From PALSA-1180 sp964624625 (GTDB taxonomy: Bacteria > Oederibacteriota > Muellerivitia > Muellerivitales > Muellerivitaceae): a stretch of 25,173 nt of DNA. The stretch spans positions 1 to 25,173 of the forward strand of contig CAZUXW010000045.1 in assembly GCA_964624625.1 (NCBI GenBank). The letters run 5' to 3'. Below are positions 8,055 to 16,106 of this stretch, in pieces. The notes under the pieces are model-generated. The model saw only the letters and a program-made list of their open reading frames with translations. It did no database searches and was not told where the DNA came from. How positions within the stretch are numbered: the first letter of the stretch is position 1; each line of letters opens with the position of its first letter. The translations under genes were made by a program, and so were the position numbers.

Positions 8055-8567
8055 ATGGCGAGACTTGATGCTTCGAAATTTGATCTAAAAGAAAAAGTGG
8101 TTCAAATCAACCGGGTTGCCAAGGTTGTCAAGGGCGGCCGTCGGTTCAGCTTTTCCGTGTTGGTGGTCGTTGGCGATGGCCATGGGCATGTGGGCATCGG
8201 CACGGGCAAGGCCAGCGAAGTGCCGGACGCCATTAAAAAAGCGGTTGAGGACGCCAAGAAAAATCTGATCGGAGTTCCCTTGAAGGGGACCACGCTGTTC
8301 CACGAAATTGTGGGTGTGTTCAAGGCATCCCGGGTGATGCTGAAGCCGGCCGCTCCGGGGACCGGAATTATCGCAGGCGGTGGAGTCAGGGCGGTTTGCG
8401 AATTGGCGGGAATCCATGATGTTTTGACCAAGTCGATCCGTTCGGATAACACCTTTAACGTGGTTCAGGCCACTTTGAAGGGGTTGCGCGAAATTCGTTC
8501 GCCTGAGATTGTGGCGGCGCTCCGCGGAAAATCAGTGGAAAGCTTGATGGGGGCCATTAAGTCATGA
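8055..8567 (+). CDS. rpsE: 30S ribosomal protein S5
   Basis: S5 contributes to mRNA unwinding and decoding fidelity. The 170 residues contain the dsRNA-binding-like N-terminal domain (VVKGGRRFSFSVLVVVGDGHGHVGIG) and the C-terminal block (APGTGIIAGGGVRAVCELAGIHDVLTKS). The TGA overlaps the rpmD ATG by four bases. Confidence 0.97.
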   Translation: MARLDASKFDLKEKVVQINRVAKVVKGGRRFSFSVLVVVGDGHGHVGIGTGKASEVPDAIKKAVEDAKKNLIGVPLKGTTLFHEIVGVFKASRVMLKPAAPGTGIIAGGGVRAVCELAGIHDVLTKSIRSDNTFNVVQATLKGLREIRSPEIVAALRGKSVESLMGAIKS

Positions 8568-8746
8568 GCGACATTAAAATCAAATTGGTTAAAAGTTTAG
8601 CCGGGCGGTTGCCCAAGCATGTCCGGATCGCCGAGGCTTTGGGCTTGAAAAAAATCCGCCAAACGGTGGTGCGGCCTGATACACCGGTGGTCCGCGGGAT
8701 GCTGGATAAAATCGGGTATTTAATCGAAATAAAAGACAAGGGTTGA
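8564..8746 (+). CDS. rpmD: 50S ribosomal protein L30
   Basis: This small protein of 60 residues has the L30 pattern KIKLVKSLAGRLPKHVRIAEALGLKK, followed by the VVRPDTPVVRGMLDKIGYLI block. It starts within the S5 stop and lies between rpsE and rplO as in the standard spc order. Confidence 0.95.
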   Translation: MSDIKIKLVKSLAGRLPKHVRIAEALGLKKIRQTVVRPDTPVVRGMLDKIGYLIEIKDKG

Positions 8747-8750
8747 ATTC

Positions 8751-9188
8751 ATGAAAATGACAGATTTGAAACCAGCGCGCGGCGCGGTGAAGCGGCGGAA
8801 AATCGTTGGGAAAGGCCCTGGTTCGGGCCATGGTAAGACGGCCACCCGCGGCAGCAAGGGACAAAATTCCCGCACCGGCGGCGGAGTCCGGCCGGGTTTT
8901 GAAGGCGGACAAACGCCTATTTACCGCAAAATACCGATCCGCGGGTTTAAAAGCATCGACAAGACCATGTTCGACGTTGTGAATGTGGATCAACTCTCTA
9001 TTTTTGAGAATGGCTCCACGGTGACCCCCGGGGACCTTAAGAAAAAAGGTTTCGTGGGCGGCTCCGATCCGGTCAAGATCCTCGGCAACGGCGAGTTGAA
9101 GAATAAGTTAACCGTAAAGGCCCACGCGTTCAGCGCTTCCGCGGTGGAAAAAATCAAGGCCGCGGGCGGAACGACGGAGGTTCTCTAA
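8751..9188 (+). CDS. rplO: 50S ribosomal protein L15
   Basis: L15 is a late-assembly protein with a long Gly-rich N-terminal arm. The 145 residues carry GKGPGSGHGKTATRGSKGQ and GGGVRPGFEGGQTPIYRKIP in that arm and a C-terminal globular half. ATG 8751 lies four bases after the rpmD stop; a second ATG two codons in is possible. The stop TAA is immediately followed by the GTG of secY. Confidence 0.97.
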   Translation: MKMTDLKPARGAVKRRKIVGKGPGSGHGKTATRGSKGQNSRTGGGVRPGFEGGQTPIYRKIPIRGFKSIDKTMFDVVNVDQLSIFENGSTVTPGDLKKKGFVGGSDPVKILGNGELKNKLTVKAHAFSASAVEKIKAAGGTTEVL

Positions 9189-10529
9189 GTGTTTTCGGCT
9201 TTCACCAATATTTTTAGGGTACCGGAACTTAAAAGCCGAGTTCTTTTTACTTTTGGGATTCTCCTCGTTTACAGGATTGGAACCCACATCCCGGTTCCTG
9301 GCGTGAATGTGGAAGCTTTGGCGAGCGTTTTTAAGAGTCAAAGCAATGGTATTTTGGGTTTTTTAAACTTGTTTTCCGGAAACGCCCTCAAACAAGCCTC
9401 CATTTTCGCCCTTGGCGTCATGCCTTACATCAGCATGTCCATCATCCTCCAATTATTAACCGCCGTCATTCCCACTTTGGAAAAGTTGTCCAAAGAGGGC
9501 GAAATGGGGCGGCGGAAAATCACCCAATATACCCGTTTGGGAACGGTCGGCCTTTGCATTATCCAAGGAATTGGAACCACCTACCTCTTCCGTTCTTTTG
9601 GTGAGGGAGTGATTTATCATTGGGGGATAGGGTTTCAATTCATGGCGGTTCTGGCTTTGATGACGGGAACCATTTTCATCATGTGGCTAGGCGAGCAAAT
9701 CACCGAGTATGGGGTTGGCAATGGAATGTCCATCATCATCTGTGGTGGAATCGTGGCGGGGCTTCCCGGCCAGATATTTTCCACCTTCCGAATGGTTAAA
9801 ATCAACGAGATCAGCCTTTTCTCCGTCATATTCTTCTTCCTTTTCACGATGTTGACCATCGCTTTCATCGTCATTCTCCAGCAGGGAGCCAGGAAGATCC
9901 CGGTTCAATACGCCACCCGCGTGGTGGGCCGCCAGGTTTTCAAGGGCCAATCAACGGTTTTGCCTTTGAAGGTCGATTACTCCGGTGTGATCGCGGTTAT
10001 TTTCGCTTCCTCGATTCTCGTCTTTCCGGCCCAAATCGCCAAGTATGTTGAGTCGGTTCTGGCCGAGAAGGGAATGGAAGAAAGCATGCTCTACGGTTTG
10101 ATGGACTTCATCACCCGTAATTTTTCCCCTGGGGCGACTTTCTATTACGGCTGCTACTCGCTGCTGATTGTTTTCTTTTGCTACTTTTACACCGCCATCG
10201 CCTTCAATCCGACGGACCTATCCGAAAATATGAAAAAGTACGGCGGATTCATACCAGGAATCCGGCCGGGGCAGCCAACCGCGGAATTTATCGATAAGAC
10301 TTTAACCCGGATCACCATCTGGGGCGCTCTAGCGGTTTGTTGCATCGCGGTTTTTCCCGAACTGATCACTAAAAAGCTCCATATTCCCATCTACTTTGGC
10401 GGGACATCACTGTTGATTATCGTGGGCGTGGCCCTGGATACGATGAAGCAAATCGAGTCCCATTTATTGATGAGGCATTATGACGGCTTCATGAAAAAAG
10501 GCCGTTTGAAAGGACGGAGCGCGTTTTAA
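9189..10529 (+). CDS. secY: Protein translocase subunit SecY
   Basis: SecY is the channel subunit of the SecYEG translocon in the inner membrane. The 446-residue product has ten predicted hydrophobic spans. The conserved segments FALGVMPYISMSIILQLL, EYGVGNGMSIIICGGIV and KKYGGFIPGIRPGQPTAEF are present. Translation starts at GTG 9189 with a GGAGG site at 9176-9180 inside rplO. The TAA stop shares one base with the adk ATG (TAATG). Confidence 0.98.
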   Translation: MFSAFTNIFRVPELKSRVLFTFGILLVYRIGTHIPVPGVNVEALASVFKSQSNGILGFLNLFSGNALKQASIFALGVMPYISMSIILQLLTAVIPTLEKLSKEGEMGRRKITQYTRLGTVGLCIIQGIGTTYLFRSFGEGVIYHWGIGFQFMAVLALMTGTIFIMWLGEQITEYGVGNGMSIIICGGIVAGLPGQIFSTFRMVKINEISLFSVIFFFLFTMLTIAFIVILQQGARKIPVQYATRVVGRQVFKGQSTVLPLKVDYSGVIAVIFASSILVFPAQIAKYVESVLAEKGMEESMLYGLMDFITRNFSPGATFYYGCYSLLIVFFCYFYTAIAFNPTDLSENMKKYGGFIPGIRPGQPTAEFIDKTLTRITIWGALAVCCIAVFPELITKKLHIPIYFGGTSLLIIVGVALDTMKQIESHLLMRHYDGFMKKGRLKGRSAF

Positions 10530-11185
10530 TGCGAATCATTCTTTTAGGCGAACCTGGCGCGGGTAAGGGAACTTACTCGAACGAACTGGTGAAAAAATAC
10601 GGCATACCCCAAATTTCCACCGGTGACATGCTCCGGGCCGCCGTCAAGGCGGGGACCCCCTTGGGCCGTCAAGCCCAGGAGTTCATGAAAAAAGGGGAGT
10701 TGGTTCCGGATACGGTCGTCATTGAGCTGATCCGCGAGAGGATAAAAGAAGAGGACGCGTCGAAGGGTTTTATTTTAGATGGATTTCCCAGGACCCTTCC
10801 CCAAGCCCAAAGTTTGGACAAGATGCTCCAAAGCATGGGTATTTCCCTTTCGGTGATTTTAAAAATTGAAGTGGGTAAACCGATCTTATTGAAGCGTTTG
10901 ACGGGGCGGCGGGTTTGTAAAGGTTGCGGCGCCACTTATAACATTGACACGATGAAACCCCAAAAAGAGGGGATTTGCGACAAGTGCGGCAAGGAATTGG
11001 TTCAACGGCCTGATGACATGCCAGAAACAATCGAGAACCGGTTGGCGGTTTACCAAAAGGATACGGCGCCTCTTATCGAGTTTTACGAGAAAAAAGGGCT
11101 GTTAAAGCGTGTTCAATGTGAAGGCGAGTATGACGAGGTGTTGGGACGCTTGTTCGGCGCGTTGGAAAAGGTTGCGAAGGTTTAA
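10529..11185 (+). CDS. adk: Adenylate kinase with a zinc-binding LID
   Basis: Adk interconverts ATP plus AMP and two ADP in the cytosol. The P-loop GEPGAGKGT is at residues 7-15, then ISTGDMLR and the LDGFPRT motif follow. The LID domain contains CKGCG and CDKCG, the zinc-binding long form also found in Bacillus. A small oddity is Tyr-Ser after the P-loop (GKGTYS) where most members have Gln-Ala. The protein has 218 residues. Placement after secY is typical of many Gram-positive and deep-branching bacteria. Confidence 0.98.
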   Translation: MRIILLGEPGAGKGTYSNELVKKYGIPQISTGDMLRAAVKAGTPLGRQAQEFMKKGELVPDTVVIELIRERIKEEDASKGFILDGFPRTLPQAQSLDKMLQSMGISLSVILKIEVGKPILLKRLTGRRVCKGCGATYNIDTMKPQKEGICDKCGKELVQRPDDMPETIENRLAVYQKDTAPLIEFYEKKGLLKRVQCEGEYDEVLGRLFGALEKVAKV

Positions 11186-11932
11186 GTGATCACGATTAAG
11201 TCTGAATCCGAATTGAAGTTGATGAGGATTAGCGGAAAAATCGTGGGCCAGGCTTTAGCAGAGCTGGGCGCCAGGATCAAACCGGGCGTGACAACCGCGG
11301 ATTTGGACAAATTCGCCTTTGAATATTTTAAGAAGAATGACTGTGTTCCGGCTTTTTTAGGGTACCACGGATACCCCTCAACGATTTGCACCTCGATCAA
11401 CGACGAGGTGGTTCATGGAATCCCGGGGAAGCGTGTTTTAAAAGAAGGGGATATTGTCGGGGTTGATATTGGCGCTTTTTACAAGGGCTATTGCGGTGAT
11501 TCGGCAAGAACCTTTGGGGTTGGCCGGGTCGAATCGGCTGTTCAAGAGCTGCTGGAGGTTACTTTTGAGGCCCTGAATAGGGGTATCGATCAATGCCGGC
11601 CGGGTAATCGAATTTCGGACATCGGGCACGCGATCCAGGAATATGTGGAAGATAAGGGTTTTTCAGTCGTAAAAGACTATGTGGGCCATGGAATTGGGCG
11701 GGCGATGCATGAGGAGCCCCAGGTTCCCAACTATGGGAAGCCGCGGCAGGGACCCCGAATTGTCGAGGGAATGTGCCTGGCTTTGGAACCCATGGTTAAT
11801 ATGGGTTTGGACGAGGTAAGGGTGTTAGAGGATGGCTGGACAGTAGTCACAAAAGATGGTAGATTCTCAGCCCATTTTGAAGACACTGTCGCCATCTTGT
11901 CGAATGGACCGGAAATCTTGACCCGGATTTAA
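11186..11932 (+). CDS. map: Methionine aminopeptidase, type I
   Basis: Map removes the initiator methionine from nascent proteins. The 248-residue, metal-dependent pita-bread fold shows the expected ligands: DIGAFYKGYCGDSART with both aspartates, the GHGIG histidine, the LALEPMVN glutamate and the HFEDT glutamate. The substrate-side histidine is in VVHGIPG. It starts at GTG 11186 directly after the adk stop. There is no N-terminal SH3-binding or zinc-finger extension. Confidence 0.97.
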   Translation: MITIKSESELKLMRISGKIVGQALAELGARIKPGVTTADLDKFAFEYFKKNDCVPAFLGYHGYPSTICTSINDEVVHGIPGKRVLKEGDIVGVDIGAFYKGYCGDSARTFGVGRVESAVQELLEVTFEALNRGIDQCRPGNRISDIGHAIQEYVEDKGFSVVKDYVGHGIGRAMHEEPQVPNYGKPRQGPRIVEGMCLALEPMVNMGLDEVRVLEDGWTVVTKDGRFSAHFEDTVAILSNGPEILTRI

Positions 11933-11961
11933 CCACACCCCTCACTGGGGTTGGGAGGCTT

Positions 11962-12180
11962 ATGGCAAAGGAAGAAGCGATTTCGGTGGAGGGGATCATT
12001 ATTGAGGCCCTTCCGAACGCGAGCTTTAGGGTAGAGTTGGAAAACAAACATGTGGTTTTAGCCCACGTGTCCGGGAAAATGCGGATGAATTTCATCCGGA
12101 TTCTTCCTGGTGATCGAGTGACGGTTGAGCTTTCCCCGTATGATTTGAATCGGGGCCGGATCACATACCGCTTTAAATAA
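11962..12180 (+). CDS. infA: Translation initiation factor IF-1
   Basis: IF-1 is a 72-residue OB-fold protein that occupies the A site during initiation. The sequence VEGIIIEALPNASFRVELENKHVVLAHVSGKMR and LPGDRVTVELSPYDL are diagnostic. The ATG follows GGGAGG. A small 5-bp hairpin (ACCCC/GGGGT, 11937-11951) sits between map and this gene; I do not assign it a function. Confidence 0.97.
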   Translation: MAKEEAISVEGIIIEALPNASFRVELENKHVVLAHVSGKMRMNFIRILPGDRVTVELSPYDLNRGRITYRFK

Positions 12181-12230
12181 GCGGAGTGTTAAGTTTTGAG
12201 TTCTAAGTTTTAAGATAAGAAGGAGTCGTT

Positions 12231-12344
12231 ATGAAGGTGCGGTCGTCGGTTAAACCTATTTGTGACAAATGCAAAGTTATCCGCCGCAAGCGGGTCATTC
12301 GTGTCATTTGTACTAACCCCAAACATAAACAGCGGCAAGGATAA
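12231..12344 (+). CDS. rpmJ: 50S ribosomal protein L36, zinc-binding form
   Basis: This 37-codon gene is below usual size cut-offs but clear. It begins MKVRSSVKPICDKCK and ends NPKHKQRQG. The zinc ligands C11, C14, C27 and H32 of the C+ form are present. The ATG at 12231 follows AAGGAG. It lies between infA and rpsM, its normal place. The 50 bp upstream contain a partial AAGTTTT direct repeat of no evident role. Confidence 0.97.
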   Translation: MKVRSSVKPICDKCKVIRRKRVIRVICTNPKHKQRQG

Positions 12345-12348
12345 AAGC

Positions 12349-12729
12349 ATGGCTCGAATCGCAGGAATAGATTTACCCAAAGAAAAACGAATTGAAGTGG
12401 CGTTGACTTATATTTACGGAATTGGCCAAACCTTGGCTAAAAGAATCCTGGTGAAGGCCGGAGTCAATCCCGATATTCGGGTGAAGAATATGAAAGATGA
12501 TGAAGCGGCCAAGATTCAGGGCGTCATCAACACGGAAAACCTAAAGGTGGAGGGCGACCTCCGCCGAGAAGTTTCCATGAACATCAAGCGGTTGATTGAT
12601 ATCGGGACTTACCGAGGCAGCCGCCACCGCAAAGGACTCCCCGTGCGGGGTCAAAGAACCAAGACGAATTCGCGGACCAGAAAAGGTCCGAAAAAGACCG
12701 TAGGTAGCGGCCGTAAGAAGGAAGAATAA
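12349..12729 (+). CDS. rpsM: 30S ribosomal protein S13
   Basis: S13 is a head protein contacting the P-site tRNA and bridging to the 50S subunit. The frame is open back to 12262 across rpmJ, but the start ATG 12349 gives MARIAGIDLPKEKR, the universal S13 N-terminus, and 126 residues. The helix-two-turns-helix region and the RGSRHRKGLPVRGQRTKTN tail are standard. It lies five bases after the rpmJ stop. Confidence 0.97.
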   Translation: MARIAGIDLPKEKRIEVALTYIYGIGQTLAKRILVKAGVNPDIRVKNMKDDEAAKIQGVINTENLKVEGDLRREVSMNIKRLIDIGTYRGSRHRKGLPVRGQRTKTNSRTRKGPKKTVGSGRKKEE

Positions 12730-12745
12730 AAATTTGAGATGTTTT

Positions 12746-12763
12746 ATCCACCTTTGGGTGGAT
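12746..12763 (+). other. Hairpin between rpsM and rpsK
   Basis: A perfect 7-bp inverted repeat (ATCCACC and GGTGGAT, loop TTTG) lies 17 nt after the rpsM stop and about 10 nt before the rpsK ribosome binding site. No U-tract follows, so it is not an intrinsic terminator. It could be an mRNA processing or stability element, or chance. Confidence 0.4.
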
Positions 12764-12785
12764 GAGAAGTCCAAGGAGAAAAAGA

Positions 12786-13214
12786 GTGGCGGATAAAGAA
12801 GAGTCAAAAATGGAAGTGAAGGACGAAAAGGCGGCCCCCGCGGCAGGCTCGAAAAAAGGCAAAAAAGCCCCGCGCAACGGTGTTGTCCATATTCAGTGTA
12901 CTTTTAACAATACCATCGTGACGATTACGGATCCCAAGGGCAATGTCATTGCCTGGTCGTCCTCGGGAGCCATGACCTTTAAGGGAAGCCGGAAATCCAC
13001 GCCCTTTGCCGCCCAGGTCGCGGCCGAAGCCGCGGGAAAAAAAGCGGTGGACGCCGGCATGAAGTCCGTCGAGATTTACGTGAAGGGTCCCGGATCGGGA
13101 CGGGAAGCCGCCATTCGGGCTATTCAAACCAGTGGATTAGTCATATCCATCATTAAAGATGTCACACCTGTTCCCCATAATGGTTGCCGGCCGCCTAAGC
13201 GCCGGCGCGTTTAA
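12786..13214 (+). CDS. rpsK: 30S ribosomal protein S11
   Basis: S11 lies on the platform of the small subunit near the mRNA exit. The start is GTG 12786, because AAGGAG at 12773-12778 has an ideal spacer to it. The upstream in-frame ATG at 12762 lies at the end of a hairpin without a binding site. The 142-residue product has an N-terminal Lys/Glu/Ala-rich extension of about 30 residues before the core NGVVHIQCTFNNTIVTITD. The C-terminus GPGSGREAAIRAIQTSG and VPHNGCRPPKRRRV is canonical. Confidence 0.95.
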   Translation: MADKEESKMEVKDEKAAPAAGSKKGKKAPRNGVVHIQCTFNNTIVTITDPKGNVIAWSSSGAMTFKGSRKSTPFAAQVAAEAAGKKAVDAGMKSVEIYVKGPGSGREAAIRAIQTSGLVISIIKDVTPVPHNGCRPPKRRRV

Positions 13215-13225
13215 AGGAGTTTTTC

Positions 13226-13846
13226 ATGAGCGTTGAGGCCGTCTGCCGAATTTGCCGCCGTGAGGGCATGAAATTGTATCTGAAGGGGACCCGTTGCGAG
13301 ACGGAGAAGTGCGCGTTTGAACGGCGCAGCTACGCTCCCGGTCAACATGGCCAAAAGAGGAAGAAGGACACCGAATACGGATTACAGCTCCGCGAGAAAC
13401 AAAAGGTCAAAAGGATTTATGGTGTTCTTGAAAAACAATTCCGCCGTTATTTCTCCATTGCTTCCCGCAAAAAGGGCGTTACCGGCGAAACCTTGCTGCA
13501 ATTGCTGGAGCAAAGACTCGATAACACGATTTACCGCATGGGATTCGCCGAATCCCGCCGCCAGGCCCGCCAAGTGGTCCGGCATGGAATGGTTTTGGTC
13601 AATGGCAAAAAGGTTGATATTCCCTCTTACAGTTTAAAGTCGGGGGACAAGGTCGGGGTTTTGGAAAGCTTTAAAGAAAACGTCGCCGTGAAGCGTTCCC
13701 TTGAAACCCTGCAAAAGCGGGGGGTTCCAGCCTGGCTTGAAGTGGATACCACCTCTTTATCCGGTATTTTCAAAAAGGTACCCTCGAAGGATGAGATCGC
13801 CTTGCCAGTCCAAGAACAGCTCATCGTTGAATTGTACTCGAAATAA
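13226..13846 (+). CDS. rpsD: 30S ribosomal protein S4, zinc-binding form
   Basis: S4 nucleates 30S assembly and, in enterobacteria, represses the alpha operon. The 206-residue protein has CRICR near the N-terminus plus two further Cys (CETEKC), the zinc-site (C+) version. The RNA-binding S4 domain reads RLDNTIYRMGFAESRRQARQVVRHG. It lies between rpsK and rpoA, so it is part of the alpha block. The ATG follows AAAGGAG. Confidence 0.97.
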   Translation: MSVEAVCRICRREGMKLYLKGTRCETEKCAFERRSYAPGQHGQKRKKDTEYGLQLREKQKVKRIYGVLEKQFRRYFSIASRKKGVTGETLLQLLEQRLDNTIYRMGFAESRRQARQVVRHGMVLVNGKKVDIPSYSLKSGDKVGVLESFKENVAVKRSLETLQKRGVPAWLEVDTTSLSGIFKKVPSKDEIALPVQEQLIVELYSK

Positions 13847-13897
13847 GGTTGGAGCTTTAATTAAGTCCCTTTGGGGATTATTTCAGCAGGAGGCGTC

Positions 13898-14911
13898 ATG
13901 CAAATTGGAAATGTGCAGATTCCGAAGTTTTTAGACTATGAAAAGGAATCCTTAACCCCAACCTTTGGAAAATTTATCGCCGAACCCTTTGAGCGGGGCT
14001 ACGGCCAATCGGTGGGGAATTCCCTCCGCCGCATCCTGCTTTCCTCCATTACCGGCGCCGCCGTGACCTCGGTTAAGTTTGAGGGAGTGTCCCATGAGTA
14101 TTCCTCCATTCCGGGAGTCGTGGAAGACACCACCGAAATCATCCTTAATTTAAAAGAATTGAAATTGAAAATTTTCAGCCCGGGAACGAAAACCCTCCGC
14201 CTGTCGGTTAAGGGCGAGAGAAACGTTGTGGCGGCTGATATTCAAGCGAACGCGGACGTTGAGATATTGAACCCCCAACTCAAGCTTGCCACTTTAACGG
14301 AAGATGACGCCGCTTTGGACTTGGAGATAGAGGTGGCCGAGGGCAGGGGTTACGCCCCCGCCGAGAGAAACAAGCGGGAAGGCCAGCCGATCGGGGTCAT
14401 TCCCATTGATTCCATTTTTACCCCCGTGACCCAAGTGAAGTACTCGGTGGAGTCGGCCCGTATCGGGCAAATGACGGATTACGACAAGCTCATCATGGAA
14501 ATTTGGACCGACGGCCGGATTCATCCGGAGGACGCTTTAGCCCACGCTTCCAAAATTTTGAGGGATTCCCTCCAAATCTTCATCAATTTCGAGGAAGAGC
14601 CCATCCAACAGGACGATTCGGTCAGTGAGGAAGAGGAGCGCTTGCGCGAACTTTTGAATGAGAGCGTTGAAGAGTTGGAATTGTCCGTTCGTTCGGCCAA
14701 TTGCCTCAAAACCGCCAATATCAAAACTATCGGCGATTTGGTCCGGAAAACCGAGTCGGATATGCTGAAGTACAAGAATTTCGGACGGAAATCTTTGAAC
14801 GAGATCAAAGAAATCCTTGGTGGAATGGGCCTTTCTTTCGGGATGGACGTTGATTCCATCCTTGCCAAAGGGAAATCCGGTTCCTCCATGAGGGTTGAAG
14901 CAAGCGTTTAA
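13898..14911 (+). CDS. rpoA: DNA-directed RNA polymerase subunit alpha
   Basis: The alpha subunit dimerises to nucleate RNA polymerase and contacts UP elements and activators. The start ATG 13898 follows AGGAGG at 13888-13893. The longer frame from 13871 has no binding site. The N-terminal domain shows GYGQSVGNSLRRILLSS and PGVVEDTTEIILNLKEL. The C-terminal domain follows an acidic linker (EEEERLREL) with ELSVRSANCLKTANI and FGRKSLNEIKEIL. Total 337 residues, a normal length. Confidence 0.98.
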   Translation: MQIGNVQIPKFLDYEKESLTPTFGKFIAEPFERGYGQSVGNSLRRILLSSITGAAVTSVKFEGVSHEYSSIPGVVEDTTEIILNLKELKLKIFSPGTKTLRLSVKGERNVVAADIQANADVEILNPQLKLATLTEDDAALDLEIEVAEGRGYAPAERNKREGQPIGVIPIDSIFTPVTQVKYSVESARIGQMTDYDKLIMEIWTDGRIHPEDALAHASKILRDSLQIFINFEEEPIQQDDSVSEEEERLRELLNESVEELELSVRSANCLKTANIKTIGDLVRKTESDMLKYKNFGRKSLNEIKEILGGMGLSFGMDVDSILAKGKSGSSMRVEASV

Positions 14912-14929
14912 ATCGATTAGGAGAATTTC

Positions 14930-15409
14930 ATGCGACATCAAGCACATCACGGGCGATTAGGGGTACAACCGGCCCACCGCAGGGCGATGGTTCGGAATAT
15001 GGTAACCTCGCTTTTTAAACATGAGCGCGTCAAAACGACCAAGGCCCGGGCCAAGGAAGTGCGCCGCTACGCCGATAAAATGATAACCATCGCCAAAAAA
15101 GAGACCCTGGCTTCCAAGCGCCATGTCCTTGGTTTCATCTACGAGCGCGAAGTGGTCAATAAGTTGTTCAAGACCCTCATATACCGCTATGCCGAGCGTA
15201 AGGGCGGTTATACGCGCATTTTGAAGTTGGATTACCGGAAGGGCGACGGAGCGGATATGGTGTTTTTGGAGCTGGTGGACCGGCCGGTTGAGGAAAAGGC
15301 CCCCGAGACAACGACTGAAAAAAAGGAAAAAGCGGAGCCGACGGCGACCGAAGCTGGGGCGAAACCGGGGAAAAAGAAAAAACAAAAGGACGCCCCCGCG
15401 GCAACCTGA
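14930..15409 (+). CDS. rplQ: 50S ribosomal protein L17 with an extended C-terminus
   Basis: L17 surrounds the tunnel exit. The first 120 residues are canonical: MRHQAHHGRLGVQPAHRRAM, then NMVTSLFKHERVKTTKARAKE. A tail of about 40 residues rich in Lys, Glu, Thr, Pro and Ala (KAPETTTEKKEKAEP, KPGKKKKQKD) brings it to 159, longer than the roughly 120 to 130 common in bacteria. Such tails are variable and likely disordered. It is the last gene of the supercluster. Confidence 0.96.
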   Translation: MRHQAHHGRLGVQPAHRRAMVRNMVTSLFKHERVKTTKARAKEVRRYADKMITIAKKETLASKRHVLGFIYEREVVNKLFKTLIYRYAERKGGYTRILKLDYRKGDGADMVFLELVDRPVEEKAPETTTEKKEKAEPTATEAGAKPGKKKKQKDAPAAT

Positions 15410-15465
15410 TAGGTTTAGGCTTAAATACTTCATTATTTTGAAGCGAAACAACCTAATTTTCTTTT
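15410..15465 (+). terminator. Possible weak terminator after rplQ
   Basis: TAGGTT directly after the rplQ stop can pair with AACCTA at 15450-15455, and a nested CTTCA/TGAAG stem (15428-15432 with 15439-15443) lies inside. A T-rich stretch ATTTTCTTTT follows. The stems are short and AT-rich, so termination here would be weak; it overlaps the -35 region of the next promoter. Confidence 0.25.
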
Positions 15466-15492
15466 GACCAGGCCAAAACCAATGCGTAGAAT
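15464..15492 (+). promoter_or_regulatory. Sigma-70-type promoter for the 15505 gene
   Basis: TTGACC (15464-15469), a 17-base spacer and TAGAAT (15487-15492) match the sigma-70 consensus at five of six positions each. The expected transcription start is only about 5 to 7 bases before the ATG at 15505, and no Shine-Dalgarno sequence is present, so the mRNA would be leaderless or nearly so. Confidence 0.7.
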
Positions 15493-15504
15493 AACCGAAC
15501 AATT

Positions 15505-16023
15505 ATGAAAACAATTTTCTGGAAAATTTGTTCATCCCTCCTTGTAATCGTTTTTATATTCACCTCCTCCGCTTCCGCGCAAAACGCCGACGCTGGGTTA
15601 AGTGGAAGCTTGGAAACCAACCACCAAAATTATTTTTATAAAGACCCCAATAAGGCTTTTCTTTTGGCGTTTTTCCCCGGGCTTCTCATCCACGGATACG
15701 GTCATTTCTACGCGGACGACAATTTGATGGGCAACGTGCTTTTGACGGGGGAAGTGGTATCCGTTCTTTCCTTTGGATTGGGAGCCTTGATCAAATCCGA
15801 TACGACTACCTTTTCGGGAGGGCTTCTGGGCAGTCCCTCGGACGCCAAAAATACCGGAAACAACCTGATGTGGGGTGGGATCATCGCTTTTACCGGCTTG
15901 TGGATCGTGGATATGGCCCATGCCCCCACCGCGGCCAAAGATTACAACGACGAACATGGTTTAAAACCCATCGCTTATTTCGATCAGAGCCGCCCGACGC
16001 TGGCATTGGCCTATCGCTTCTAA
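15505..16023 (+). CDS. Small exported protein of unknown function
   Basis: I do not recognise a specific family. The 172-residue product has a clear signal peptide (basic MKTIFWK, hydrophobic core, ASA cleavage site near residue 25). The mature part starts with a polar stretch, then AFLLAFFPGLLIHGYGHFYADD, which resembles the FFPG-GxGHFYxGD pattern seen in membrane or envelope proteins of spirochaetes and related groups (P13-like), an analogy only. Two further hydrophobic segments follow (VVSVLSFGLGALI and GGIIAFTGLWIVDMAHA), and it ends PTLALAYRF, a C-terminal aromatic as in outer-membrane proteins. It is monocistronic, with its own promoter. Confidence 0.8.
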   Translation: MKTIFWKICSSLLVIVFIFTSSASAQNADAGLSGSLETNHQNYFYKDPNKAFLLAFFPGLLIHGYGHFYADDNLMGNVLLTGEVVSVLSFGLGALIKSDTTTFSGGLLGSPSDAKNTGNNLMWGGIIAFTGLWIVDMAHAPTAAKDYNDEHGLKPIAYFDQSRPTLALAYRF

Positions 16024-16106
16024 CGATGGGCCGCAAGTTTTCCCCCTGATTTTCCACCAAGTCCTTTCCCTGCCATTGGTTTAAAATCGCATCGCTGGTT
16101 CCTTTC

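Noticed and set aside
12762..12785. Upstream ATG start for S11
   Set aside because: It lies in the 3' arm of a hairpin with no ribosome binding site, while the GTG at 12786 has AAGGAG at ideal spacing.
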